Shown here: positions 53,106 to 62,119 of the stretch, in pieces | Numbering within the stretch: position 1 is the stretch's first letter | How the letters are laid out: each line of letters opens with the position of its first letter | Origin: Bacillota bacterium | Lineage (GTDB): Bacteria; Bacillota; Clostridia; Lachnospirales; Lachnospiraceae | DNA: 64,000 nt | Direction of reading: 5' to 3' | Assembly (NCBI GenBank): GCA_902363515.1 | Contig: CABJAN010000001.1 | Location: forward strand, 1 to 64,000 | Notes under the pieces: generated by a model | What the model was told of the DNA's origin: nothing | The model's database searches: none | Seen by the model: only the letters and a program-made list of their open reading frames with translations | Made by a program: the position numbers and the translations under genes

Positions 53106-53990
53106 TTACTCCTTTACTCCTCCAATAGTCAGACCTGATACAAAATATCTCTGTAAAAATGGGTAGAGACAAATAATAGGAAGCATGGTTAAAATCGTAG
53201 CTGCCGCCCGTATAGATGCAGGTGTAACAGCGCCAACCGCATTTTTCATGGCTTCTGCTGAACCTCCCTGGTTTGTAACAGAAGACAATAGCTTCATTAA
53301 TTCATACTGAAGAGTTGTAAATTCCGGGCTCATTCTGTTATACAGCATGGCATCAAACCAGGAGTTCCACTGTCCTACTGCCACAAACAAAGCAACAGTT
53401 GCATAAACTGGTTTACATAACGGTGATATAATTTTCAGGAAAATGGTCGTATACCCTGCTCCATCCAACTGAGCCGATTCTTCCAGACTATCCGGGATTC
53501 CATTCATGTAAGTACGGATGACCAGCATATTAAAGGCGCTAATCATTCCAGGAACAATATAAACCATGAAACTGTTTGTTAATCCCAGATTCTTATACAG
53601 TAAGAAAATAGGAATCATACCACCATTGACATACATGGTAATAACCCAGAATAAAGAAAGAGATTTTTTAAACAAGAACCTCTTTCTGCTGACAATAAAT
53701 GCTAGGATTGCATTGGTAAACAGCGCCAGCACCGTCCCCAGAATGGTTCTTAAAACTGTTATGTAAGCTCCTGTAATCAAATTATCTTTTTGCAAAACCG
53801 TAATATAGTTTTTTAATGTCCACTTTCTTGGGAATAAATAAATTCCTCCCCTGAGAGCATCTGTACCGTCATTAAAAGAAATTGCCAATGTATTAAGTAC
53901 AGGATACAGCGTTATCACTACAAATGCAATCATAAATATTGTGTTCAGAATCACAAATGCTTTATCTGCTATTGATTTTTTCCGTTTCAT
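53106..53990 (-). CDS. carbohydrate ABC transporter permease (LplC/YtcP-like)
   Basis: A 294-residue MalG-type permease with six membrane segments. The cytosolic EAA loop is ESAQLDGAGYTTIFLKIISPL-like (about residues 185-205, split in this note as ESAQLDGAG and KIISPLCKP). It works with the LplB-like permease 21 nt upstream and the solute-binding lipoprotein. No ATPase is encoded in the locus; an MsmX/MsmK-type shared ATPase elsewhere is presumed. Confidence 0.92.
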   Translation of the reverse strand: MKRKKSIADKAFVILNTIFMIAFVVITLYPVLNTLAISFNDGTDALRGGIYLFPRKWTLKNYITVLQKDNLITGAYITVLRTILGTVLALFTNAILAFIVSRKRFLFKKSLSLFWVITMYVNGGMIPIFLLYKNLGLTNSFMVYIVPGMISAFNMLVIRTYMNGIPDSLEESAQLDGAGYTTIFLKIISPLCKPVYATVALFVAVGQWNSWFDAMLYNRMSPEFTTLQYELMKLLSSVTNQGGSAEAMKNAVGAVTPASIRAAATILTMLPIICLYPFLQRYFVSGLTIGGVKE

Positions 53991-54011
53991 TTATCCATTC
54001 ACCTCTTTCTG

Positions 54012-54971
54012 TCAGAATAACCGTTCTTCCCCATGTTTCTTAGCAATCTGGTTCGCAATCACAATCAGAACAATACTTACAAAACTCTTGAAAATACCGG
54101 CTGCTGTACCAAGGGCATAATTTCCCTGGCTGATACCCCATTTCAGCACATAAATGTCAATGGTTTCAGATACGCTTTGCACCAGGCCATTTCCTAAGAG
54201 ATACTGGACTTCAAAGCCTGCATTTAATACATTGCCTACATTCATAAGAAGTAAAATCATAATCGTTGGCTTAATACCTGGCAGCGTTACATGCTTAATT
54301 TTTGCCCAGCGTCCTGCACCGTCCATACTGGCAGCTTCATACAAGGACGGGTCAATCGCTGTAATCGCAGACAGATAAATAATGGCATTCCAGCCTGTCT
54401 CTTTCCATACATTTGCGAATGCCACAATAGGCCAGAAAAACTTGGGATGTGCAAAAAAGTTCAAGGGCTGATCCAGAATATTCAGGCCCATAAGAATCTC
54501 ATTTATAATTCCAGTTCCTGATAACACGTCATGAAGAATACCGGTTACAATAATCCATGACAAAAAATGAGGGAGATAGGAGATGGTCTGTACCACTTTT
54601 TTTCCACCTTTGGATTTAACCTCATTTAATAAAATAGCAAATACAATCGCCATTACAAAAGTAGACACCAGGTTAATAATTCCCATGGCCAGAGTATTTC
54701 GGATTACCTTCAAAAATGTGGCATCTGAAAACAAAAATTTGAAATTATCCCATCCCACAAAAGCAGAATGGAACAAACCGTCTTTGGGCTTGTAATCCTG
54801 GAAAGCCATCACCCATCCCCCAAGAGGCAGATAATAGAAAATAATTCCATAAATTACGATTACTGCTGCCCAAAAGAGCAAGACTTTCTGTCTCTTAATT
54901 TCTTTCCATGTGATTTTGGGAGCTGGCTCCGCTACATTTTCTTTTCTTCTACGTTTTGCCGCCGATGTCAT
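54012..54971 (-). CDS. carbohydrate ABC transporter permease (LplB/YteP-like)
   Basis: A 319-residue MalF-type permease of the short LplB group with six membrane segments. Its EAA loop reads YEAASMDGAGRWAKIKHVTLPG (given in parts: EAASMDGAG, HVTLPG; about residues 225-246). The start at 54971 follows AAGGAG, while 16 upstream codons in frame lack a ribosome site. Partner of the LplC-like permease downstream. Confidence 0.92.
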   Translation of the reverse strand: MTSAAKRRRKENVAEPAPKITWKEIKRQKVLLFWAAVIVIYGIIFYYLPLGGWVMAFQDYKPKDGLFHSAFVGWDNFKFLFSDATFLKVIRNTLAMGIINLVSTFVMAIVFAILLNEVKSKGGKKVVQTISYLPHFLSWIIVTGILHDVLSGTGIINEILMGLNILDQPLNFFAHPKFFWPIVAFANVWKETGWNAIIYLSAITAIDPSLYEAASMDGAGRWAKIKHVTLPGIKPTIMILLLMNVGNVLNAGFEVQYLLGNGLVQSVSETIDIYVLKWGISQGNYALGTAAGIFKSFVSIVLIVIANQIAKKHGEERLF

Positions 54972-55044
54972 ATTGTCACTCCTTTTCTTTAAATTAGGCA
55001 GATGCCATCCAAAAGGCACCTGCCTATCTCCTGTTTTCTATCTT

Positions 55045-56715
55045 TTATTCATACTTTTTATGTGCTTCCATCCTACGTTCCAGTTCCTCCTGCATTTCAT
55101 CTAAAAATGCCTGTGGGTTACAACCTTCGTAAACCTTCATATATTCATCCCATGCTTTATCAAAATCTTCTGCCATAACCACTTTAGGAAGATATTCATG
55201 TTTAATTTCACCCATCTTGGTCCAGGCCATACCACCTGGTGTACTGGTTGTCATAGTATTACTAAAGGAATACATAGGATACCATGGTCCCGGTGCTTCA
55301 TTGGTTCCAATCATATCTACATAGGTCTCCGCTCCATATGCCTCGAAGCATTTCTTAACATCATCATTTAAACCGTCAAAGGCTTCCTTAGGCTGATTTT
55401 CCGGTTTCATAGCATTTATGCCATCTCTGCTGGTTCCTGAATATTGTGGAAAATAAGAATATGTACAAAGATGAGAAGCTTTATAAGCAGTATCAGACAC
55501 CTGAAGTCTCATTTCATCTGTGCGGTAATATTCTCCATTTTCATCTACTTCATAGTCTACGCCTTCCACACCCCAGTTACGTAAATCATGAACTTCCTGT
55601 CCCAGCAAATCATTGATAAACTGAAGTGCACCTTCCACGTCATCACAACTTACAGTAATTCCTAAACCATTGCTGACATTAAAAACAGCTCCTGAATTAT
55701 GCCACTGATTCTGGATGCCTTCTTCAATGGTAATAGGCAATGGAACATAATCACATCCCTGTTCATGTAAGCCCTGTTGTTTCAGAGAATCATTTACGGA
55801 ATAAGCAAAATTCCACCACTGGTCAATCATTCCCAGTACACGTCCTGTAGATAATTTTGCAATATATTCATCATAGGTCTGAGTAAAAGATTCAGGGTCT
55901 ACAATGCCTTTTTTATACTCTTCATTTAATTTCTGGAAATATTTCACTGCGGTTTCCGATGTATTATAATCCATAACCTGAAGTTTCTCTGTGTCTACCA
56001 TAACGCTTCCGTCATTGGGATAACCATCCAGGAACATTGGGGCATTTTCCAGACAGAAATATCTCCAGTCATCGCAAAGGATAGTATATGGAATATTTTC
56101 TGTTCCATCTTCCATGGTGGGATTTGCTTCCTGATAAGCCTCAAGCAAATCAAAATACTGATCCATGGTTTTTACTTCCGGATATCCTGCCCATTCCAGT
56201 ACACGCGTCTGAATCCAGAAAGCTTCATCATTATGAACTGTAACTTTTTCCTCTCCATGAACACTTCCAAACTGTGGAATCCAATAAATATGTCCATCCT
56301 CTCTACGTAACTTATCCCATTGTTCTTCGGTTAAGTATTCCTTAATATTTGGATAATCATCTATATAATCATCCAGTGGAATCAGTGCACCAGCCTCATA
56401 CAACTGTGCCGTTCCATCACTTCCATCAATAAAATCAGGATATTCTCCACCAGCAATCATAGTTCCAATGGCTTCCTCTGCTGTCTGTCCGGTAAGCCAG
56501 GTTTCCTTACATTTCGCTCCGGTGATTTCTGCAATTTTTTCCTGAATCTCATTATCATCATTGATTTCCGTTCCAGGTACAGCAAAAAATGCTGTAAATT
56601 CCTTTACGCCTCCTTCCTCTTTTTCCTTATCCTTTTTCTCTCCCCCACATCCGGCGAGAAGGGATGCTGTTACTGCAGTTGTAAGCCCAAGAGCTAACAT
56701 CTGTTTTCTTTTCAT
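55045..56715 (-). CDS. extracellular solute-binding lipoprotein for oligosaccharides (LplA-like)
   Basis: A 556-residue lipoprotein: basic N-terminus, hydrophobic stretch, and lipobox LLAGC with the modified cysteine at residue 23, followed by a charged linker. The mature part is a large family 1-type binding protein of the LplA/YtcQ group. By operon context it should capture xylo-oligosaccharides outside the membrane and pass them to the LplB/LplC-like permeases. Strong AGGAGG site. First gene of the operon, transcribed from the promoter at 56748-56775. Confidence 0.93.
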   Translation of the reverse strand: MKRKQMLALGLTTAVTASLLAGCGGEKKDKEKEEGGVKEFTAFFAVPGTEINDDNEIQEKIAEITGAKCKETWLTGQTAEEAIGTMIAGGEYPDFIDGSDGTAQLYEAGALIPLDDYIDDYPNIKEYLTEEQWDKLRREDGHIYWIPQFGSVHGEEKVTVHNDEAFWIQTRVLEWAGYPEVKTMDQYFDLLEAYQEANPTMEDGTENIPYTILCDDWRYFCLENAPMFLDGYPNDGSVMVDTEKLQVMDYNTSETAVKYFQKLNEEYKKGIVDPESFTQTYDEYIAKLSTGRVLGMIDQWWNFAYSVNDSLKQQGLHEQGCDYVPLPITIEEGIQNQWHNSGAVFNVSNGLGITVSCDDVEGALQFINDLLGQEVHDLRNWGVEGVDYEVDENGEYYRTDEMRLQVSDTAYKASHLCTYSYFPQYSGTSRDGINAMKPENQPKEAFDGLNDDVKKCFEAYGAETYVDMIGTNEAPGPWYPMYSFSNTMTTSTPGGMAWTKMGEIKHEYLPKVVMAEDFDKAWDEYMKVYEGCNPQAFLDEMQEELERRMEAHKKYE

Positions 56716-56747
56716 GTTACCGTTCCTCCTGTATTTTTGATATCTTT

Positions 56748-56775
56748 ATTTTACCAGTTTTACCTGCTCTTTCAA
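56748..56775 (-). promoter_or_regulatory. promoter of the xylo-oligosaccharide operon
   Basis: Minus strand TTGAAA (56775-56770), 16-nt spacer, TAAAAT (56753-56748). It lies between the yesN-type terminator and the solute-binding protein gene, where a YesN-type activator would be expected to act. Confidence 0.6.
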
Positions 56776-56792
56776 CCTGACAAAGAATAGAA

Positions 56793-56846
56793 AAAGACAG
56801 GACAAATTTCAGTCTTTTTCTATCTCGAAAAATTTGTCCTGTCTTT
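56793..56846 (-). terminator. 17-bp perfect hairpin between yesN-like gene and the transport operon
   Basis: AAAGACAGGACAAATTT pairs perfectly with AAATTTGTCCTGTCTTT (56793-56809 and 56830-56846), loop 20 nt, followed on the minus strand by TTTTTCTATT. It ends the two-component transcript and may also hold part of the operon control region. Confidence 0.75.
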
Positions 56847-56857
56847 CGCTCTCTTTT

Positions 56858-58444
56858 TCATCTGCAATTTACTTTTTTCCTGTAATTGGTAGGGGTACAT
56901 CCTTTCACCGCTATAAATTTATTAATGAAATAATCCAGGTCTTTATAACCAACCTTATCTGCAATCTGATAAATTTTATCATCTGTATGCAGAAGATATT
57001 CTGCTGCTTTTTCAATTCTGTAGTTGTTTAAATATTCTTTAAAGGATATCCCATACTGTTTTCGGAACATCTGTCCTAAATATGCGCTATTTACAAAATA
57101 CTTTTTGCTGAATTCTTTTAAGGTAATGTTTTCCTGATAATGCTCCCGTATTTCTTTTTCCACACATCCTAAAACTCCGTGAGATGTATTTTTCCTAAGT
57201 TCTCCCAGATATTCTCCATACTCCTGCATAAAACGACAGAAATTCTCCTGTCCTCCTCTTAAAGCGCTGTTTTCAAAAACATTACTTCGTATGTACTGGA
57301 TAATTTCATCCTGATTCAGACTTTCATCCTGCCCAAGCCCTAAATGTGCCAGATTTACAAGCAAATAATTCATATTCATCTGGGTCATTTCCAAATCTAC
57401 ATTCTGCTGGTTTAACTCCTGGTATACAACCCTCCCCTTTTCCAAAATCTTCTCTGCATTGTTTTCTTCTACAGCTTTTAATAGTTCTTCAATACTATTT
57501 TTATTAATGATTTTCCCACTTGTTTCTATTTTTTCTTCCGAATAATATAAAATACTCTTATCCACCTGAAAAACATGAAAACTCCGCGCTAAAATTGCAG
57601 TGCGGAAAGATTCTGAAATATCCTCAATAGAACTGACAGCATCTCCTACATAACTTCTCACCTTCACAGGCAAGTCTTCTGCAATAGCTTCCAGAAAAGC
57701 CTTCAAATAAGCCTCTTCTTCCATTCCCTTCTCTGCTGCAATCCCTACGTCATACAAAAATCCGATATCCAGCCATTCCTTACGTCCTACAATATCCATG
57801 AACACCAAATCTTCTTTTTCTGAACCCAGATATTTCCTGCAGTTTAAAAAAACCACCTTCTGATAAGTCCGCATATCCTGAAAATCCAGAGATTCTCCTT
57901 TTTCTTCTAACTCCATATGAATATAGCGGATTTTATTGGAAAAAGAAACTTTTTTCTGAATATAATCCAGTGTTTCCGCATCCCCACGTCCCAGCAGCAA
58001 AGCCTGCATATATCTGACAAAATAAGCTCTGCCCATTTTCTGTTGTTCCGTTTCCTGCTTCTTTTGCTTTTTATATAAAGCGCTTACTTTTTCCAAAAGG
58101 GCAAAGAGCTGCTGCCTCTGAATGGGCTTTAAAATATAATCTGTACATTTATATTTTATTGCCTGCTGCGCGTAGGAAAAGTCTCCATATCCGCTTAAAA
58201 TCACAAAAAATGCATCCGAAAGCTCTTCCTCCCTGATTTTTTTCAGAAGTGTGATTCCATCCATTACAGGCATCTTAATATCCGATAAAATTAAATCCAC
58301 AGGCGTGTCCTGTAAAAATTCCACTGCTTCCTGTCCATTGTAGGCAGTTCCTGCAATTTCATAACCGCAGCTTTCCCAGTCTATGAGCATAGAAAGCCCC
58401 TGTGCAATATATTGTTCATCTTCAACCAGTAAAACTTTTAGCAT
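56858..58444 (-). CDS. YesN-type response regulator with AraC DNA-binding domain
   Basis: A 528-residue regulator. The receiver domain (about 1-120) has VEDEQYIAQG, the phosphorylated Asp in LILSDIKMPVMDG (about 55) and the lysine in LKPIQR. A long middle region of about 280 residues follows, then an AraC helix-turn-helix pair at the end (about 425-525; ITLKEFSKKYFVNSAYLG, split NITLKEFSK and FRKQYGISFKEYLN). It forms a pair with the YesM-like kinase just upstream and probably activates the sugar operon that follows. Confidence 0.92.
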   Translation of the reverse strand: MLKVLLVEDEQYIAQGLSMLIDWESCGYEIAGTAYNGQEAVEFLQDTPVDLILSDIKMPVMDGITLLKKIREEELSDAFFVILSGYGDFSYAQQAIKYKCTDYILKPIQRQQLFALLEKVSALYKKQKKQETEQQKMGRAYFVRYMQALLLGRGDAETLDYIQKKVSFSNKIRYIHMELEEKGESLDFQDMRTYQKVVFLNCRKYLGSEKEDLVFMDIVGRKEWLDIGFLYDVGIAAEKGMEEEAYLKAFLEAIAEDLPVKVRSYVGDAVSSIEDISESFRTAILARSFHVFQVDKSILYYSEEKIETSGKIINKNSIEELLKAVEENNAEKILEKGRVVYQELNQQNVDLEMTQMNMNYLLVNLAHLGLGQDESLNQDEIIQYIRSNVFENSALRGGQENFCRFMQEYGEYLGELRKNTSHGVLGCVEKEIREHYQENITLKEFSKKYFVNSAYLGQMFRKQYGISFKEYLNNYRIEKAAEYLLHTDDKIYQIADKVGYKDLDYFINKFIAVKGCTPTNYRKKVNCR

Positions 58445-58461
58445 TTCTTTTCTGCCTCCTA

Positions 58462-60234
58462 CTATTCTAAAACCTGAACCGGAATTGAAATGGTTACCAT
58501 GGTTCCCACATGTTCTTCACTTTCCAGTACAAATTTTACCTTTTCCTCTGTATACATTTTTAATCTGAGACAGGCATTTACCATACCTACGCTCCCCTTC
58601 TGCTTTAACATTTCAATACTTGCATGTTCCATTTTTTCTCTGAGAATAGAAAGATATGCTTCCGGCATTCCGCTTCCTGTGTCCTCTATTTCCATGTATA
58701 ACTCATCTTGTTTCTGATAGACTCTTACAAAAATCCAGCATTGTGCCGCCTTGTCCTCTATACCATGTACACAGGCATTTTCTACAAAAGTTACCAAAGA
58801 AAGTTTCGGAATTTTATAAGCTTCACATCCTTCTTCCACCTCTATGATATAAGACAGACGATTCCCAAATCTGTATTTCTGCAATTTCAGATAAGCTTCC
58901 ACAAATTTCTGTTCTTCCTGAATGGGCAATAAGTCTGTTCCCCACTCTACATACTGGCGTTCCATAATAGAGAGTTGTTCTATCATTTCCGCGGTCTCAT
59001 ACTCCTTCTTTAAAACACTTCTCATTCTTATATTTTCCAGAACGTTAAACAAAAAGTGAGGATTAATCTGCCCATGCAAAGCCAGAAGTTCTGCTTTTTG
59101 TCTTGCGATATTAATCTCCTGCTGTTTCAGGCGACTTTTGTATACGGTTTCAATCAGGTCATTATTTTCCTGTACCATGTTGTTATAATTTCTCATGAGA
59201 ACCGCAATTTCATCTGTTCCCTGAATGTCTCTGATTTCCTCTAGGTTTCCCTGTCCTCTGTAATTAATGGTTCTGTTCAAAATCTCCAGTCTCTCCGTAA
59301 AAGTTCTCCGAAGCGCCTGCATAAACACGCATGGTATCAGAATATTAAACAGAATCAACAGGAGGATTGCCGGCCAATGCTGTAGAATCCCCTGAAAGAA
59401 ATGATCCTTTTGTGGAATTGCATAAACATCTAAGTCTTGTCCAAACAGATGGAATGACTCCACATATTCTCCTTTTTTTCTTCTGACCTCTGTGATTTTT
59501 TCAAAGTTCTGCTGCGGATTCAGCTTACGACTATTGGAAAAAATAATCTTTTCTCCCTGACATACATAGACCTCATCCTGGTAATTAGCCATAATCAGGT
59601 TTTGATTTATTCCTGTATAGTCCAAGTCAATTTTTAATAATTTCTGGTAGGGGTCTCTTTTATAACGATCCAATTTTCGCACAAAAGATGCTTTTCTTGG
59701 CAGTTTCAGGTTGGTTGTTCCAGAAGCCTCAAAGTAAAAATACATCTGCATTTCCTGTCCTGAAGCTAAAAATTCCTCATACCAGGATTTTCCCTTAATC
59801 CTTTCCATCTTCCAGAATCTGCCTCCATTTACCACCGTAGGATTATCTGTATACATGGTAATAATCGCATTGCTGGTTCCCAGTGAACTGTCAAACAAAG
59901 AATCCTTTAAGAGTTCCTGGTATTGATTGTAATAATCCAGGCCTGAAGAAAATTCTTTATTTAGAAATTCATTAATATACTTGTTAAAGTAAATATTTTC
60001 TGACAAGGCTGCTGCCTCATCTGCTGCACTATTCATCATATATTCTACAGATTTTACCATATTTTTAAGTCGCACTTCCCTGGCTTCTTTTTCATCATGA
60101 ATAAACATTCCACAAATCACTGTATCTGTAAGAACCAATGGAAGCATGACACAATAAAAATACAGCAGAAAAATCTTTCTCTTTATCTTTAAATTATTCA
60201 AATACACATCTAACTTTTCTCTGATCCTTTTCAC
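58462..60234 (-). CDS. YesM-type sensor histidine kinase
   Basis: A 590-residue membrane kinase: first membrane segment about 19-42, a large external sensor (about 43-280), a second segment about 287-307, a HAMP linker, the family's His_kinase box HGQINPHFLFNVLENIR (about 389-405) and a C-terminal ATPase domain with ENACVHGIE and EDTGSGMPEAYL. It presumably senses sugar, directly or via the binding protein. It begins 3 nt after the fbp stop, so it can be cotranscribed with fbp. Confidence 0.92.
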   Translation of the reverse strand: MKRIREKLDVYLNNLKIKRKIFLLYFYCVMLPLVLTDTVICGMFIHDEKEAREVRLKNMVKSVEYMMNSAADEAAALSENIYFNKYINEFLNKEFSSGLDYYNQYQELLKDSLFDSSLGTSNAIITMYTDNPTVVNGGRFWKMERIKGKSWYEEFLASGQEMQMYFYFEASGTTNLKLPRKASFVRKLDRYKRDPYQKLLKIDLDYTGINQNLIMANYQDEVYVCQGEKIIFSNSRKLNPQQNFEKITEVRRKKGEYVESFHLFGQDLDVYAIPQKDHFFQGILQHWPAILLLILFNILIPCVFMQALRRTFTERLEILNRTINYRGQGNLEEIRDIQGTDEIAVLMRNYNNMVQENNDLIETVYKSRLKQQEINIARQKAELLALHGQINPHFLFNVLENIRMRSVLKKEYETAEMIEQLSIMERQYVEWGTDLLPIQEEQKFVEAYLKLQKYRFGNRLSYIIEVEEGCEAYKIPKLSLVTFVENACVHGIEDKAAQCWIFVRVYQKQDELYMEIEDTGSGMPEAYLSILREKMEHASIEMLKQKGSVGMVNACLRLKMYTEEKVKFVLESEEHVGTMVTISIPVQVLE

Positions 60235-60237
60235 ATT

Positions 60238-62106
60238 CTATTTCCCCCTGTAAACCTCCAAAAGTTTCTTCAGCATTTGAATTTCTTCTTTTATCTCTTT
60301 TCCTTCGTCAGTGTCTCCAACCATGATTCGGTCTGCTTCTGTCTCGAACATCGTAGAGGTAGACTCAATATCTTTGTTTTCTTCCAGGACTTTTTCCACA
60401 CTTTCAAAAGGCTGATGTGCCTTAATCCGCATTCCATGAGAATTATAAATCAAGGTATATCCGGCAATTCCTGTGGTCTTATGATAGGCCTGGCTGAAAC
60501 CACCATCAATGACAATGAGCTTGCCATTGGCGCGTACCGGCTCTTCTCCCTCTACCGTCTTCACCGGAGTATGCCCGTTAATAATGTGGGATAAAGGCGA
60601 AAACAAACCAAATTCCCTAAGAATCATGTTACAGATCTTTTCTGTGTGATAAAACTTGTAATATGGGTCTGTTGGCTCTTTCCAGGCTGTTTTATCCTGG
60701 ATAAAGGTACGTTCAAAGGTTTTAATATTTCTTCCGCACAAAGGGGATTTTTTCCCTGTCCAGAGATACCACATAAAATCAAGCCCATCCTGTCCGGCTT
60801 CCCCTTTTCGCACTTTTCTTACAATGCGTTCTGCATAATCCAGATATTCCCTGCCCATATAAGTATTTCCGTCAATCTCAATCCCGTCAAAATTTCCCTG
60901 CTCGTCCAGAGGAATACAGCCATGGTAAAGAAGATTTTCATTGTAACGCTTGTACATGCAGCCTTTTTCAAAAAGAAAATCCACATGTTTCTGAAGCCGG
61001 TGGCTGTTTAAAAAGGAAAACTTCAAATCCTGAATAACTTTTTGTTCTCCTTCTGTAAGCTCATAAGGATGTTCCCTGTCCACAGTAGGAAAATCCGTAT
61101 CCTTCATAGCATAAGTCATCTGCTGGGAAACCACGGTTTTATTTTCATAATCAATTTTATCCAGAAGAAGACGGTCCTGCATATTATACTCCGGATGGCG
61201 CAAAATGGTCTGTCCTTCCAGCTTAAACAAAATAATAGACAAGGCTTTTTGAGCGGCCTCCATAACCTCCAGCTCCGGATAGGTTTTCTCCCCAAACAAT
61301 ACCAGAGAGCGAAGACTGATACCATAACCACTTTCCAGAATCTGAATGTTATTATATTTCATATTATTTTTCACAACCGTTGCAATGCTGGCTTCATTTC
61401 CACAGGCTGCCCCCATCCAGAGAATATCATGATTTCCCCATTCTATGTCCAAAGAATGGTATTCCATTAACAAATCCAGGATTTTGTCTGCATCTCCACC
61501 CCGGTCAAAAATATCTCCAACAATATGCAGGTGGTCTACTGCCAGACGTTTAATCAGCTCTGCCAGAGCCACAATAAATTCTTCGGAGTTTTCGATTCCA
61601 ATAATGGTGTCCAGAATCTGTCTGTGATAGCGAATCTGATTATCATCCTCATCTGGCATAAAATGCAGCAATTCGTCAATAATATCTCCAAATTCCTTTG
61701 GCAACGCTCTCCTGACCTTTGACCTGGTGTATTTAGAGGAAACCATCTTGGCAAGTTCCAGAAGATAATTCAGCATCAAACGATACCAGTCTTCTGAAAG
61801 TTCATTGAGGTTTCTCTTACGGTTCATCACTTCCCTTGGATAATAAATCAGGGTACAGATTTCCTGCTGCTCCCGCACACTTAAAGTTTCCGAAAACAGC
61901 ATCCGCACCTTTTCCCGAATCACCCCGGAGCAGTTGTTCATAATATGTAAAAACGCTTCATATTCTCCATGGATATCACTCATAAAGTGTTCTGTTCCTT
62001 TTGGAAGATTAATAATGGCAGTTAGATTAATAATTTCCCTGCATACTGCCTGTTTAGTGGGATATTTTTCTTTTAACAGCTTAATCCAGATATCTCTGTC
62101 CTTCAT
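60238..62106 (-). CDS. fbp: fructose-1,6-bisphosphatase, class III
   Basis: A 622-residue enzyme of the Firmicute-specific class III FBPase family, a metallophosphatase that makes fructose 6-phosphate in gluconeogenesis. Metal-binding motifs are all present: MSDIHGEYEAF (about residues 42-52), VGDIFDRGGDAD (about 200-211), WGNHDILWMGA and NGHTPVKTVEG in the C-terminal part. Length is normal. The gene ends 3 nt before the yesM-like start and begins 13 nt after the alpha-hydroxy-acid dehydrogenase gene, so transcription may be continuous across all three. Confidence 0.95.
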   Translation of the reverse strand: MKDRDIWIKLLKEKYPTKQAVCREIINLTAIINLPKGTEHFMSDIHGEYEAFLHIMNNCSGVIREKVRMLFSETLSVREQQEICTLIYYPREVMNRKRNLNELSEDWYRLMLNYLLELAKMVSSKYTRSKVRRALPKEFGDIIDELLHFMPDEDDNQIRYHRQILDTIIGIENSEEFIVALAELIKRLAVDHLHIVGDIFDRGGDADKILDLLMEYHSLDIEWGNHDILWMGAACGNEASIATVVKNNMKYNNIQILESGYGISLRSLVLFGEKTYPELEVMEAAQKALSIILFKLEGQTILRHPEYNMQDRLLLDKIDYENKTVVSQQMTYAMKDTDFPTVDREHPYELTEGEQKVIQDLKFSFLNSHRLQKHVDFLFEKGCMYKRYNENLLYHGCIPLDEQGNFDGIEIDGNTYMGREYLDYAERIVRKVRKGEAGQDGLDFMWYLWTGKKSPLCGRNIKTFERTFIQDKTAWKEPTDPYYKFYHTEKICNMILREFGLFSPLSHIINGHTPVKTVEGEEPVRANGKLIVIDGGFSQAYHKTTGIAGYTLIYNSHGMRIKAHQPFESVEKVLEENKDIESTSTMFETEADRIMVGDTDEGKEIKEEIQMLKKLLEVYRGK

Positions 62107-62119
62107 ATACTTCTTATCC

